The notes under the pieces: model-generated
Database searches by the model: none
Told to the model about the DNA's origin: nothing
Seen by the model: only the letters and a program-made list of their open reading frames with translations
Made by a program: the position numbers and the translations under genes
Shown: positions 34,452 through 43,167 of the stretch, piece by piece
Position numbering within the stretch: the first letter of the stretch is position 1
Layout of the letters: each line of letters opens with the position of its first letter
Source: DASXHD01 sp038239005
GTDB lineage: Bacteria; Myxococcota_A; Polyangia; Polyangiales; Polyangiaceae
Direction: 5' to 3'
DNA length: 64,000 nt
Assembly: GCA_038239005.1 (NCBI GenBank)
Contig: JBBSFE010000007.1
Span: 44,422 to 108,421 of the forward strand

Positions 34452-36188
34452 CTAGGAGGCGCGGGCGGCGCGATGCTCGCGGACTTTTTCGAGGGGCTGC
34501 GCGGTGAGCACGTGTTCTTTGCCGAGCCACGCGCGGCGCGCGATGCCGATGCCGTACTTCAGGAATCCGAGCTCGCGGACGGAGTGCGCGTCGGAGTCGA
34601 TGCAGATCGGGACACCGAGCTCGCGGGCCATGCGTGCGCCGTTTTCGGGGACGTCGAGGCGAAGTGGCGATGCGTTGATTTCGATCGCGACGCCCGTCTT
34701 CGCTAGCGCGCGCAAGATCACTTCGAGATCGAGATCGCTCCCGTCGCGCTGGCCGAGCATGCGGCCGAACGGGTGACCGAGTACGTCGATGCGGCCCGAC
34801 TCGATCGCGCGCACGACGCGTTTGGTGATTTCGTCGCGTGGCATGCCGAGCTTCGAGTGAACGCTGCCGATGACCCAGTCGAGCTCGCCGAGACTGTCTT
34901 CGAGATCGAGTGAGCCGTCGCCGAGGATGTCGGTCTCGATGCCAGCGAGCACGCGAATCGACCCGTCCATTTTTTCGTCGACCTCACGAATGCGGCGCAC
35001 GTGTGCGCGCAAGCGATCGGCGGTGACGCCGTTGGCGATCGCGAGTGACTCGGAGTGATCGGTGATGGCGATGTATTTGCGACCAACGGCTTTCGCGGCA
35101 ACGGCCATGTCTTCGATGGTCGCGCGCCCGTCGGTCTCCTTCGTGTGCATGTGGAGATCGCCGATGAGATCGCCGAGCTCGACCAGCACCGGGAGCGTGC
35201 CCGTTTTCGCTGCGTCGATTTCGCCCCGGTTTTCCCTCAATTCAGGAGGCATCCATGCGAGGCCGATGGCGGCGTAGACGTCTTGCTCCGTTTTGCCGGC
35301 GATCGATGTGTTGTCCTCTTTGAAGACGCCGTACTCGCTGACTTTCAATTTTTTCTTCACCGCGACCGTACGCATCGCGACGTTGTGCTCTTTCGAGCCC
35401 GTGAAATATTGGAGCGCGGCGCCAAATGATTCGATGGGCACGACGCGGAGATCGGCCTGCAGTCCGTTTTCGAGAATCACGCTCGCTTTGGTGTCGCCCT
35501 TGGCGAGCACTTGCGTGATGCCTTCACGAGTCGTGAACTCCTCGATGATCGCGACCGCGTGTTTCTTCGGGGCGGCGACGAGGATGTCCAAGTCACCGAC
35601 CGTTTCGCGGCGACGACGAAGGCTTCCAGCAAACTCGCATTGGACGACGCCAGGCACCGTGCGCACGTGCGCGACGAGCGTCTCGGCAAGCTCGAGCGCT
35701 TCCGCCATCGGCCACCGCTTCGGCGCCGACGCGCGCTTGCGCCAACCTTCGATCGACACGAGTAGCTTGGTTTCGCGCTTCTCACCGAAGCGCGGCAAAT
35801 CGCGGAGCTTGCCCGCTTTCGCTGCGGCTTCGAGCGCGTCGATGGTGGTGATCTTTCGCTCTTTCCAAACTTGCTGCGCCGTCTTGATGCCGACACCGGG
35901 GAGATTCATCAGCTCCATCAGGCCGGGTGGCAGCTTCGCTTTGTTCGTTTCGAGGTCGGCGAGCTTGCCGGTTTCGATGAGCTCTTTGATGCGACGCACG
36001 ATGCCATCGCCGATGCCGGGGACTTTCCCGAGTGTGTCGTCCTTCACTTGGGGCGCGATGGGCTCGCCCATGCCTTCGATGGAGCGCGCTGCGGTTCGAA
36101 ACGCGCGCACCTTGAATGGCAGCTCGCCCAAAAGCTCGAGCACGTCGGCGAGCTCCTGAAACGTCTTGGCGATGCCGTCGTTGTTCAC
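34452..36188 (-). CDS. polX: DNA polymerase/3'-5' exonuclease PolX
   Basis: A 578-aa family X polymerase, the usual length for bacterial PolX. The N-terminal helix-hairpin-helix elements are LGKVPGIGDGIV and MNLPGVGIKTAQQ. The polymerase nucleotidyltransferase motif is FAGSLRRRRETVGDLDIL, with the two metal Asp in DLD and a third in LQADLRVV. The C-terminal PHP exonuclease carries DLHMHTKETDG, AITDHSES and DSDAHS. It fills short gaps in base-excision or break repair. It starts at ATG 36188, 9 bp after the stop of an ECF42 sigma gene; ligC follows downstream. Confidence 0.95.
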   Translation of the reverse strand: MNNDGIAKTFQELADVLELLGELPFKVRAFRTAARSIEGMGEPIAPQVKDDTLGKVPGIGDGIVRRIKELIETGKLADLETNKAKLPPGLMELMNLPGVGIKTAQQVWKERKITTIDALEAAAKAGKLRDLPRFGEKRETKLLVSIEGWRKRASAPKRWPMAEALELAETLVAHVRTVPGVVQCEFAGSLRRRRETVGDLDILVAAPKKHAVAIIEEFTTREGITQVLAKGDTKASVILENGLQADLRVVPIESFGAALQYFTGSKEHNVAMRTVAVKKKLKVSEYGVFKEDNTSIAGKTEQDVYAAIGLAWMPPELRENRGEIDAAKTGTLPVLVELGDLIGDLHMHTKETDGRATIEDMAVAAKAVGRKYIAITDHSESLAIANGVTADRLRAHVRRIREVDEKMDGSIRVLAGIETDILGDGSLDLEDSLGELDWVIGSVHSKLGMPRDEITKRVVRAIESGRIDVLGHPFGRMLGQRDGSDLDLEVILRALAKTGVAIEINASPLRLDVPENGARMARELGVPICIDSDAHSVRELGFLKYGIGIARRAWLGKEHVLTAQPLEKVREHRAARAS

Positions 36189-36197
36189 GGGCGAAGC

Positions 36198-37442
36198 TTA
36201 CTCGATGCGTGACTGGAAGAAGCGCCGCTCTTCCGGATTGCGGGCGTGCTCGAGTGCGCGCTCGAAGTTTTCGCGCGCGATCGCGACGTTGCCTCGACGA
36301 CGCTCGAGCTCGGCCTTCGCCGCAAAGTAGAATGGGTACGATTCGAGCCGTGATTTCCCTTCGATCGCGTCGATTGCATCGAGGCCTGCACTGGGCCCGT
36401 CGCGTTGCGCAATGGCGATCGCGCGATTCAGCGCGACGACCGGCGTCGGCTGCATCTCGAAGAGCCGATCGTAATGCTGAACGATGCGCACCCATTGGGT
36501 GTCTTCGCTGCGCGCTGCGGTGGTGTGCTCGGCGGCGATCGCGGCTTCGACATGATAGACGCTGATCGAATCGCCGGTCGCTGATGCCTCGAGGTACCGC
36601 ACACCCGTAGCGATGAGCTCCCGGTTCCAACGCGAGCGATCTTGCTCGAGCAGCGGGCTCAAATCGCCAGCGGCATCGAGCCGTGCCGGTAGCCGCGCAG
36701 CATGGAGCGCCATGAGTGCGGCGAGCGCGTGCGTTTTTGGTGTTGCGGTGGTCGCATGCCGCGCGAGCAGCTCGACGAGTCGCATGGCTTCGTCGCAGAG
36801 GTCCGAACGCACGGCGCTCTCGGGATGTGCGCCGTGATAGCCCTCGCTGAAGAGCACGTAGAGCGCGCGCTGCACCGCATCGAGGCGCGACGCAATGCGC
36901 TCGCTTCCCGCCACTTCGAAGAGCGACTTCGATTCCGCGAGCGTCGCCTTCGCACGTGAAAGCCGCTTCTCGATGGCCGCTTCGCTGCTCAAGAAAGCGT
37001 GCGCGATTTCGGATGCACCGAAGCCCGAGACGACATTGAGGACGAGCGCCACTTGGGCGTCCTCGGCGATGCGCGGGCTCACGCACGTGAACATCATGCG
37101 AAGCACGTCGTCTTCGATTTCGTGTTGCGCGAAGAGACCTTCGACGGTGGGCGACATCGTCCACTCCGTCTCGAGGAGGCGTCCGAGCTCGGGCGCGAAG
37201 TCGCGGGCGGTGCGCTCGCGACGAAGCACGTCGAGTGCGCGGTTCTTCGCGGTGGTCATGAGCCACCCGCCCGGATTTTCGGGAACGCCGTGAAAGCTCC
37301 ACACCTCGAGCGCGCGGCAGAGAGCGTCTTGTACGACGTCCTCTGCCAGCGCGAGGTTGTGCGTTCCGAAGATGCGCGTCAGCGCGGCGACGAGTCGCCC
37401 CGCTTCACGCCGGAACAGGTGCTCGTCGATCGTCGTCGTCAC
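36198..37442 (-). CDS. ECF42-type RNA polymerase sigma factor (SigJ/DUF6596 family)
   Basis: A 414-aa sigma factor. Region 2 is ALTRIFGTHNLALAEDVVQD and the PGGWLMTTAKNRALD stretch; region 4 contains GFGASEIAHAFLSSEAAIEKR. The long C-terminal extension (ALYVLFSEGYHGAHPE, TPKTHALAALMALHAAR, ALNRAIAIAQRDGP, FYFAAKAELERRRGN) is the TPR-like part typical of ECF42, which normally pairs with a DGPF/YCII protein. That partner gene lies directly upstream and overlaps by 4 nt. polX begins 9 bp downstream, which suggests that this sigma factor is co-transcribed with polX and ligC. Confidence 0.9.
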   Translation of the reverse strand: MTTTIDEHLFRREAGRLVAALTRIFGTHNLALAEDVVQDALCRALEVWSFHGVPENPGGWLMTTAKNRALDVLRRERTARDFAPELGRLLETEWTMSPTVEGLFAQHEIEDDVLRMMFTCVSPRIAEDAQVALVLNVVSGFGASEIAHAFLSSEAAIEKRLSRAKATLAESKSLFEVAGSERIASRLDAVQRALYVLFSEGYHGAHPESAVRSDLCDEAMRLVELLARHATTATPKTHALAALMALHAARLPARLDAAGDLSPLLEQDRSRWNRELIATGVRYLEASATGDSISVYHVEAAIAAEHTTAARSEDTQWVRIVQHYDRLFEMQPTPVVALNRAIAIAQRDGPSAGLDAIDAIEGKSRLESYPFYFAAKAELERRRGNVAIARENFERALEHARNPEERRFFQSRIE

Positions 37443-37765
37443 ATTTTTGCGATCGGACGAACCTCGACGGTGCCACCCACAGCAAGGACCGGGCAGCCGC
37501 GCGAGAGCTCGACGGCGTGTGGTTCGTCCTTCGCTTCGACCAGCAAGTAACCGCCAATGACGTCCTTGGCTTCGGCGTACGGACCATCGGTCACGTTCTT
37601 CTGCGAGACGACGCGACCCGTCTTCTCGAGTGGCTGACCGCCTTTGAGGTTACCGGTGTCGCCGAGCTGTTTCATCCAAGAGACCCACTTTTGCATTTGC
37701 TGCTGCATTTGCTCGGGCGTGCCGCCTTCGATGCCACCACGGAAAACATAGAGGAATTCTGACAT
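37439..37765 (-). CDS. YCII/DGPF-family protein
   Basis: A 108-aa protein of the YciI-like superfamily. The hallmark TDGPYAEAKDVIGGY is present near residue 62, between MSEFLYVFRGG and the final strand GGTVEVRPI. Such proteins are constant partners of ECF42 sigma factors; their biochemical role is not settled. ATG 37765 has AAGGAG about 8 nt upstream, which fixes the start. It is the first gene of the apparent YCII-ECF42-polX-ligC unit. The 95-bp gap to the divergent regulator holds a TTGACA-like element for this strand (37807-37812). Confidence 0.9.
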   Translation of the reverse strand: MSEFLYVFRGGIEGGTPEQMQQQMQKWVSWMKQLGDTGNLKGGQPLEKTGRVVSQKNVTDGPYAEAKDVIGGYLLVEAKDEPHAVELSRGCPVLAVGGTVEVRPIAKM

Positions 37766-37860
37766 GATCGTTTCTCCTTGAGGATGAAGCGTCGTGCGCT
37801 TCGAACTGTCAACGATCGACCGCACCGCGAGCGGACATTTATTTTCGCGAGCGTGGCACC

Positions 37861-40296
37861 ATGGGGAAGATGATCGGGCGAGCTGCCGAGATCGCCAAGC
37901 TCGGCGCGCTTTTGTCGACCGTTCGCCTGGTGACGTTGCACGGTCCGGCCGGCATCGGAAAGACCGTCGTCGCCCGCGCGATCGCCGCAAGCGAACCGGG
38001 CGCGGTGTTTTGCGACCTCACGACAGCCACCAGCTACGAAGACGTGTGCTTCGTGCTCGCGGGTGCGCTCGAGGTGTCGCTCGGCGGTGAAAGCGATCTC
38101 GGTGTGGTCCTCGGGTCCGCGCTCGCGTCGCGCGCCGATGCGCTCGTCGTGCTCGATGGCGGTGAAGGCGCGGCTGATGCGGTCGCGCGCCTCGTCTCCG
38201 AGATCCGCGGCGTTCGTTTGCTCGTTGCGTCGCGCGAGATTTTGCGTGTCGATGGCGAAGCAGCCGTATCGATTGGGCCTCTCGACGATGCGGATGCATT
38301 CGCGCTGTTCGTCGCAACCGCGGAGCGCGCGCGATCGGGATTCGACGGGGACCTGCACGCCGAGACAATTCGCGAGATCGCAACGACGCTCTCGAACGTG
38401 CCGCTCGCGCTCGTGCTTGCAGCGTCGCGGCTCGCCGTGATGGACGCGCCGACGCTGCTCGACCGCATTCGCGAAACGCTCGATTGGCTTTCGGCGAAGC
38501 GTCGAGGCACGCCCGAGCGTCACGCATCGCTACGCGGCGCATTCGAGTCGTCCGTGGCGACGCTCGATGACGACGACAAACGCGCGCTTCTGGCGTGCAC
38601 CGTTTTTCGTGGCGATTTTTCACTCGAAGCGGCGGCGCACGTGATCGGCGGCGAAGCGCCACGCGTCGCGGATGCGCTTCAGTCGCTGGTCGAGAAATCG
38701 CTTCTATCGAGCACGGAAGAAGAAGGCTCGGGTGTTCGCTTCTCGATGCTCGAGATCGTCGCGCGCCTCGTATCGGAGAGCGAGCTTGGCGGCGCAACGC
38801 CCGACGTACGCGACAGGCACGCCGCGTTCTACGCGCACACGGGCTCCACATGGGATGCCGTGAGTTGGTACGGAGGCGTTCCGGATTTGCCGCGACTGCG
38901 TGCGATGCAACAGAACCTCCTCACCGCGTTTGCTCACGCAGCCTCGCGGGAGTCGCCCGATACGCTTCGCGCGGCCATCGCGCTTTATCCGATATTTGCG
39001 TCGCTGGGTCCGTACGCGGCGTATCTCGCGCTTCTCGACGAGTCCCGCGACGACCGCATCGCAGCCGCGGCCGATTCCGCCCTTGCCGCGCGTTTCTACT
39101 TCGTTCGCGCACGCGGGCTACAGCTCTGCGGGCGACGCGACGAAGGCGCTACGGCACTCGAGCAATCGTTGCAGTTTGCACGCAAATCCGGCGAGCCTGC
39201 CCTTGCTGCGCGTGCGCTCGCGTTTCTCGCGCTCTCGCGAAGGCAGCAAGGTGCGCTCGGCGAAGCTCGCGAGCGCTTCGAAGCCGCCGCTGCGCTCTTT
39301 CGCGATGGCGACGACGCGCGCAGCGAAGCCGTCGTGCTCAGCGGTCTTGCGTCGCTCGATCTCGGCGAGGGCGATCTCGATGCGGCCAAGCGCACGCTCG
39401 AGTCGGCGATCGATGTGCTCATCAAGAGCGGCGCGCCGGAGACGGCCGCGATGATGCGCGTCGACCTCGGCATCGTGCTTCAAGAGATGGGCGATCTAGA
39501 CGGAGCGCGCGGCGTGTACGAAGCCGCACTCGCAACGCACCGCACGGTGGGCAACAAGCGACACGAGGGCATCACGCTCGGTTACCTCGGCACACTCGAA
39601 GACGAACAAGGCCACACCGACGCCGCCGAGGTCGCGCTCGCGGAATCACTAGCCGCGCTTCGTCCGATGGGTGATCCGAAATTCTTGGCCGTTTTTTCGG
39701 GCGCGCTCGCGGCCGTGCGCGCCGAACGTGGCGATGCGCTCGGCGCGCGTGATGCGCTCATCGAGGCGGAGCGCATTTCGAAGGGCGGCGAGCCGCGCAT
39801 CGTGGGCACGGTTGCGCTCCATCGATTGCGCGTGGAGGCCGGAGCAGGCCGTGCGATTCGTGCGAGAGAGCGCGGCGCCGCGATGGGCCTCGCGCGCGAA
39901 TCCGACGACGTGCGTTTCGCGGCCCGCATGCTCAATCGCGTCGATGTCGCTCCGCCAGCAAGCGCGTCGCACGAGCTCGCGCTTTCCGTTGCGGCCGACA
40001 CGTCGTGGCTCGAGCTTCCGGGTGGCAAGCGGGTCGATCTTCATCGTCGTGCCGTGCATCGCCGACTCGTCGAGCGACTCGTGCGCGAGCGCGTGGCGTC
40101 ACCCGGCGCGTGCGTCGCCGTTGCGGAGCTCGTCGCCGCGGGTTGGCCGGCAGAAAAGCTCACCGAGTCGAGCGCGCAAAATCGCCTTCACGTTGCGCTC
40201 GCGGCACTTCGCGCGGATGGCTTACGTGACATCCTCAAACGCGAGCCCTCCGGCTACATGCTGGACCCCGTGATCGACATCCGCGTCGCGCGGTGA
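37861..40296 (+). CDS. NTPase-TPR regulator with C-terminal winged helix
   Basis: An 811-aa regulator. Walker A GPAGIGKT is at residues 28-35; the Walker B-like ALVVLDGGEG is near 95; the rest of this half resembles STAND/NB-ARC ATPases. Residues ~330-700 are TPR-like helices (AARALAFLALSRRQQGAL, MMRVDLGIVLQEMGDLDGA). The last ~90 residues match an OmpR/SARP winged helix: GGKRVDLHRRAVHRRL, then ESSAQNRLHVALAALR and GYMLDP. In AfsR/SARP regulators the winged helix comes first; here the order is reversed. It lies 95 bp from and divergent to the YCII-ECF42-polX-ligC unit and may regulate it (inference). Confidence 0.8.
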   Translation: MGKMIGRAAEIAKLGALLSTVRLVTLHGPAGIGKTVVARAIAASEPGAVFCDLTTATSYEDVCFVLAGALEVSLGGESDLGVVLGSALASRADALVVLDGGEGAADAVARLVSEIRGVRLLVASREILRVDGEAAVSIGPLDDADAFALFVATAERARSGFDGDLHAETIREIATTLSNVPLALVLAASRLAVMDAPTLLDRIRETLDWLSAKRRGTPERHASLRGAFESSVATLDDDDKRALLACTVFRGDFSLEAAAHVIGGEAPRVADALQSLVEKSLLSSTEEEGSGVRFSMLEIVARLVSESELGGATPDVRDRHAAFYAHTGSTWDAVSWYGGVPDLPRLRAMQQNLLTAFAHAASRESPDTLRAAIALYPIFASLGPYAAYLALLDESRDDRIAAAADSALAARFYFVRARGLQLCGRRDEGATALEQSLQFARKSGEPALAARALAFLALSRRQQGALGEARERFEAAAALFRDGDDARSEAVVLSGLASLDLGEGDLDAAKRTLESAIDVLIKSGAPETAAMMRVDLGIVLQEMGDLDGARGVYEAALATHRTVGNKRHEGITLGYLGTLEDEQGHTDAAEVALAESLAALRPMGDPKFLAVFSGALAAVRAERGDALGARDALIEAERISKGGEPRIVGTVALHRLRVEAGAGRAIRARERGAAMGLARESDDVRFAARMLNRVDVAPPASASHELALSVAADTSWLELPGGKRVDLHRRAVHRRLVERLVRERVASPGACVAVAELVAAGWPAEKLTESSAQNRLHVALAALRADGLRDILKREPSGYMLDPVIDIRVAR

Positions 40297-40318
40297 TTTA
40301 CAGTGTAGGATCGTGGAT

Positions 40319-41941
40319 ATGCGCCCGATCGTCGCCCTCGCCCTCATCGTGTGTGCGTGTGGAGATTCGTCCTCATCGACGGACGCCGGCAGCGACGGCT
40401 CCACCAACGGCGACGCAATCCAAAATCTCGACGCAAGCGACGCTGGGCCGACGTCGTGCGAAGACTTCGGCCACTTCGGCGTGCCGCAAAACACGTTCAC
40501 GCTTCCGCCGACGAGCGGCAACTTCTATTACGCCGACGTCCAAGCGAGCTTTCCGTCTGTCGATTGGAAGACGCTCGATCGCCTCTATCTACCCGCCGGC
40601 AATTACGGGCAGCTTCAAATCGGAAATCTTCCGGCGCGCGATCCGAATCAGCCGCTCGTCATCACGAACTTGGGCGGCCAAGTGAACATCGGGCCCAGCA
40701 AAGGCGCGAACTACATTTGGTCGATGGGCGGCGGCTCGGGTTGGGTGCTCACGGGTCGCTACGATCCGACATCGAAGACCGGCGACGTGAATTTTCCCGG
40801 CCACCGATGCGGCGCCTACGCGGGCTCGATCGGAAAGTACGGTTTCACGAGCGACGACGATTTCGATTTCACCGCGCCCTACCTTCACATGGGCATCTCG
40901 GTCTCGAGCTCGACGAAATTCGAGATCGAATACGTCGAAGTGAAGCGCTCCGGCTTCGCGGGCATTCGCTTGCTGAACTCGCGCGCATCAGGCGACCCCG
41001 CGTTGCCGATGGAGAACGTTCGCGTCCACGATGTTTACGTTCACGACACGGGCGGCGAAGGCTTCTACTTCGGCTGGACGGGCGCGCCGCCATCGAATTT
41101 ATTTCCCGCGCTCCAGATCTACAACACGCGCATTCTCCGAACCGGCAACGAAGCCCTCCAAATTCAAGACCTCGGCGACGGCACGCGCGTGCACCACAAC
41201 GTGTTCGCATCGGGCGGCCTCCACTGGCTCGACAACGGCCTCGGCCGCTACCAAGACAACGCAACGCAAGAGCTCGTGCGCGGCGGCAACGTGGAGATCG
41301 ATCACAACGTCATCATGGATGGCGCCGGCTCGTGGTGTAACTCGTTCTACGTGCCCGAATCCGGCGACCCGCCAATGACCGTCGACTTCCACGACGATTT
41401 TTTCGGCAACACGCTTTCGCTCGGCGTGTGGATCGGAGGCACGTCGCAATCGGGCTCCACGGTGACGTTCGAAAACGATTCATTTCGCGGACTCGTCTGG
41501 GGCTACGACATCATCGCGCCCGATAACGGCGGCGCGGTGTTCGCGATCGATTCGAATTTCGTCGCGTCGCTCGTTCTCAAAAACGACAAGTGGGAAGGCA
41601 CGCGCCCGCTCGCGCCGACGAGCACGAAGATCACGCAAACCGGAAACACGAACGCGAGCGTTTCGGACATCGCGTTCGCAAACGCAGGTTGGCCGCTCGT
41701 CGCGGGTCATCACCTCACCGCATGGGCACCGAAAGCAACGGTCGCTACCGGCAGCCCGACGGTCACGTATCGCGTCGGTGACGTCGTCACATATGGCGAC
41801 GCGCCCGATCTCTACCAGTGCACTGCAGACACGACGGCCGGACCGCCATCGTCACATCCAGAAGCCTGGAATAAATTGCCCGCACCCATCGACGACATGC
41901 GCGTGACCGGCACCGACTACGCGGGCTACGGCGTCTACTGA
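40319..41941 (+). CDS. Secreted lipoprotein with right-handed beta-helix
   Basis: A 540-aa lipoprotein. The signal ends at LIVCACG; an Asp/Ser/Gly linker (DSSSSTDAGSDGSTNGD) follows. The main domain has the periodic short strands of a right-handed parallel beta-helix, as in pectate-lyase-like folds: VRVHDVYVHDTGGEGFYFG, GTRVHHNVFASGG, GNVEIDHNVIMDG. The C-terminus (VVTYGDAPDLYQCTADT) resembles a carbohydrate-binding ending. It may bind or cleave a surface or plant/prey polysaccharide; no catalytic residue can be assigned. ATG 40319 is preferred to GTG 40313. Confidence 0.75.
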   Translation: MRPIVALALIVCACGDSSSSTDAGSDGSTNGDAIQNLDASDAGPTSCEDFGHFGVPQNTFTLPPTSGNFYYADVQASFPSVDWKTLDRLYLPAGNYGQLQIGNLPARDPNQPLVITNLGGQVNIGPSKGANYIWSMGGGSGWVLTGRYDPTSKTGDVNFPGHRCGAYAGSIGKYGFTSDDDFDFTAPYLHMGISVSSSTKFEIEYVEVKRSGFAGIRLLNSRASGDPALPMENVRVHDVYVHDTGGEGFYFGWTGAPPSNLFPALQIYNTRILRTGNEALQIQDLGDGTRVHHNVFASGGLHWLDNGLGRYQDNATQELVRGGNVEIDHNVIMDGAGSWCNSFYVPESGDPPMTVDFHDDFFGNTLSLGVWIGGTSQSGSTVTFENDSFRGLVWGYDIIAPDNGGAVFAIDSNFVASLVLKNDKWEGTRPLAPTSTKITQTGNTNASVSDIAFANAGWPLVAGHHLTAWAPKATVATGSPTVTYRVGDVVTYGDAPDLYQCTADTTAGPPSSHPEAWNKLPAPIDDMRVTGTDYAGYGVY

Positions 41942-41989
41942 ACAAGGCGCGCTTCGCGCGAGGCACGCGGCTTGCTCTAACGAGATCGC

Positions 41990-42271
41990 ATGCTCGATGT
42001 TCTTCTTCTCTCACTCACACTCGGTGCGCCAACCAGCCTTCCGCCCGCGCGGCATCTCGTGCTTCACGTTGGAAGTCGCGCCACGTTGACGATGCGTCAC
42101 GCGCGCATGAAGAGTTTTGCCTTTTCGTCACCCGCCGCGCGTGTTCAGCACATCGCTGACGGACGCGCCGGGACGTCCATGATGTTGACCGGGGATCAAC
42201 CGGGCAAGACTGCGCTCACCGTGACCTGTGCGGATGGGCATCAGACTGTTTGGTTGATTGACGTTCGGTGA
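41990..42271 (+). CDS. Solitary pilus/secretin N-domain-like protein
   Basis: A 93-aa protein with a weak signal-like N-terminus (MLDVLLLSLTLGAPT). The body (HLVLHVGSRATLTMRHA, VQHIADGRAGTSMMLTGD, GKTALTVTCADG) matches the pattern of the N-terminal domain of Tad pilus and type II/III secretins (vGxS..l...., then vaDg, then GxTxLtv). Usually that domain is fused to or beside a secretin; here it stands alone with no pilus gene in view. Role unknown. Medium-low confidence in the family. Confidence 0.55.
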   Translation: MLDVLLLSLTLGAPTSLPPARHLVLHVGSRATLTMRHARMKSFAFSSPAARVQHIADGRAGTSMMLTGDQPGKTALTVTCADGHQTVWLIDVR

Positions 42272-42383
42272 TGAGCCGACGCCCGGAGGGGAACCGCCGC
42301 GCGCAGAGCGCGGAAAGCGTTACCCACACAAATCTGATCCGCGCCGAGCACGGCGGAGGGGAGAAATACTTCTCCAAACGGTT

Positions 42384-42653
42384 TCACTTGCCCCTCGGAC
42401 GCCCAACGCGCCGCGCACGGCTGGATGCGTGGGGCATCACGAGGAGCTCCTCGAGACCGACCCCGAGCGCGTTGGCGATACGCGCGAGCGAGTGAAGTGT
42501 GATGTTTTGGCCCCCTTCGAGCTGGGAAACCCACTGAAACGAGGTGCCGAGGAGCACGCTGAACTGCTCCTGGGTCAGGCCGCGAGCCTTCCGCAGCTCG
42601 GAAATGCGCCTACCCACGTTTTGGCACACACGCTCGGGATCGAGGGTTCGCAC
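42384..42653 (-). CDS. XRE-family helix-turn-helix regulator
   Basis: An 89-aa protein of single-domain HTH_3 type. The helix-turn-helix is RISELRKARGLTQEQFSVLL, then GTSFQWVSQLEGGQNITLHSL, each within 20 residues. The C-terminus RARRVGRPRGK has an AT-hook-like GRPRGK. It starts at GTG 42653 (MRTLDPERVCQ) with no strong ribosome site seen. It is divergent from the response regulator across an AT-rich gap, so it may control that promoter. Its operator is not obvious. Confidence 0.85.
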   Translation of the reverse strand: MRTLDPERVCQNVGRRISELRKARGLTQEQFSVLLGTSFQWVSQLEGGQNITLHSLARIANALGVGLEELLVMPHASSRARRVGRPRGK

Positions 42654-42682
42654 CGGGTTCCGACGGTGCCTCTCACGGTACG

Positions 42683-42715
42683 CAGCATAAATAAAGATAT
42701 AGCTTTAGTTGTCGC
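42683..42715. promoter_or_regulatory. AT-rich shared promoter region between XRE and response-regulator genes
   Basis: A local AT-rich island (ATAAATAAAGATATAGCTTTAG) in otherwise very GC-rich DNA, between the two divergent starts. Its TATA-like stretches on both strands would suit -10 elements for either gene. The boundaries of any operator cannot be set by eye. Confidence 0.4.
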
Positions 42716-42789
42716 GAGACCGTGCCGTAACACCCACTATCGTGACCGTTTCTACGCAACCCGAGCAATTCAGCTCCCGAAGACGCGTC

Positions 42790-43167
42790 ATGAAGCCTCG
42801 CATCCTCCTCGTCGACGACGAGCCCATGATTCGGCGAACGCTCGCACGGGCTCTCGCGAGTAAGTTCGAGGTGACCGTCGCCTCCGACGGCGTTACTGCG
42901 ATCGCAATTCTCGAAACGGCCGAGTTCGACGCCGTGATGACGGACCTCGAGATGCCGAACCTCGGCGGTGACGGCCTCGTCGCATGGCTCGAGCTGCATC
43001 GGCCGACGCTCGCGAAGAAGGCCGTCGTGCTCACGGGTGGCGCCAGCACGGGCGCGCGTGCAGTGTGGCTATCGCATTTCGACAAGGCGCGCATCCTCCT
43101 CAAGCCGTGCACGATCGATGTGCTCACTGCCTCGCTCCAACGTGCGTGCCGCCGAGGTGATGAGTGA
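42790..43167 (+). CDS. Single-domain response regulator
   Basis: A 125-aa receiver domain without an output domain. VDDEPMIRRTLA holds the acidic pocket; the phospho-Asp is in MTDLEMPN; the conserved Thr/Ser is in LTGGAS; the Lys is in LLKPC. ATG 42790 (MKPRILLVDDE) follows upstream in-frame residues that are not receiver-like. A GTG-started small gene overlaps its stop. Cognate kinase not identified; the hybrid kinase at 4183 is far away. Confidence 0.9.
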   Translation: MKPRILLVDDEPMIRRTLARALASKFEVTVASDGVTAIAILETAEFDAVMTDLEMPNLGGDGLVAWLELHRPTLAKKAVVLTGGASTGARAVWLSHFDKARILLKPCTIDVLTASLQRACRRGDE

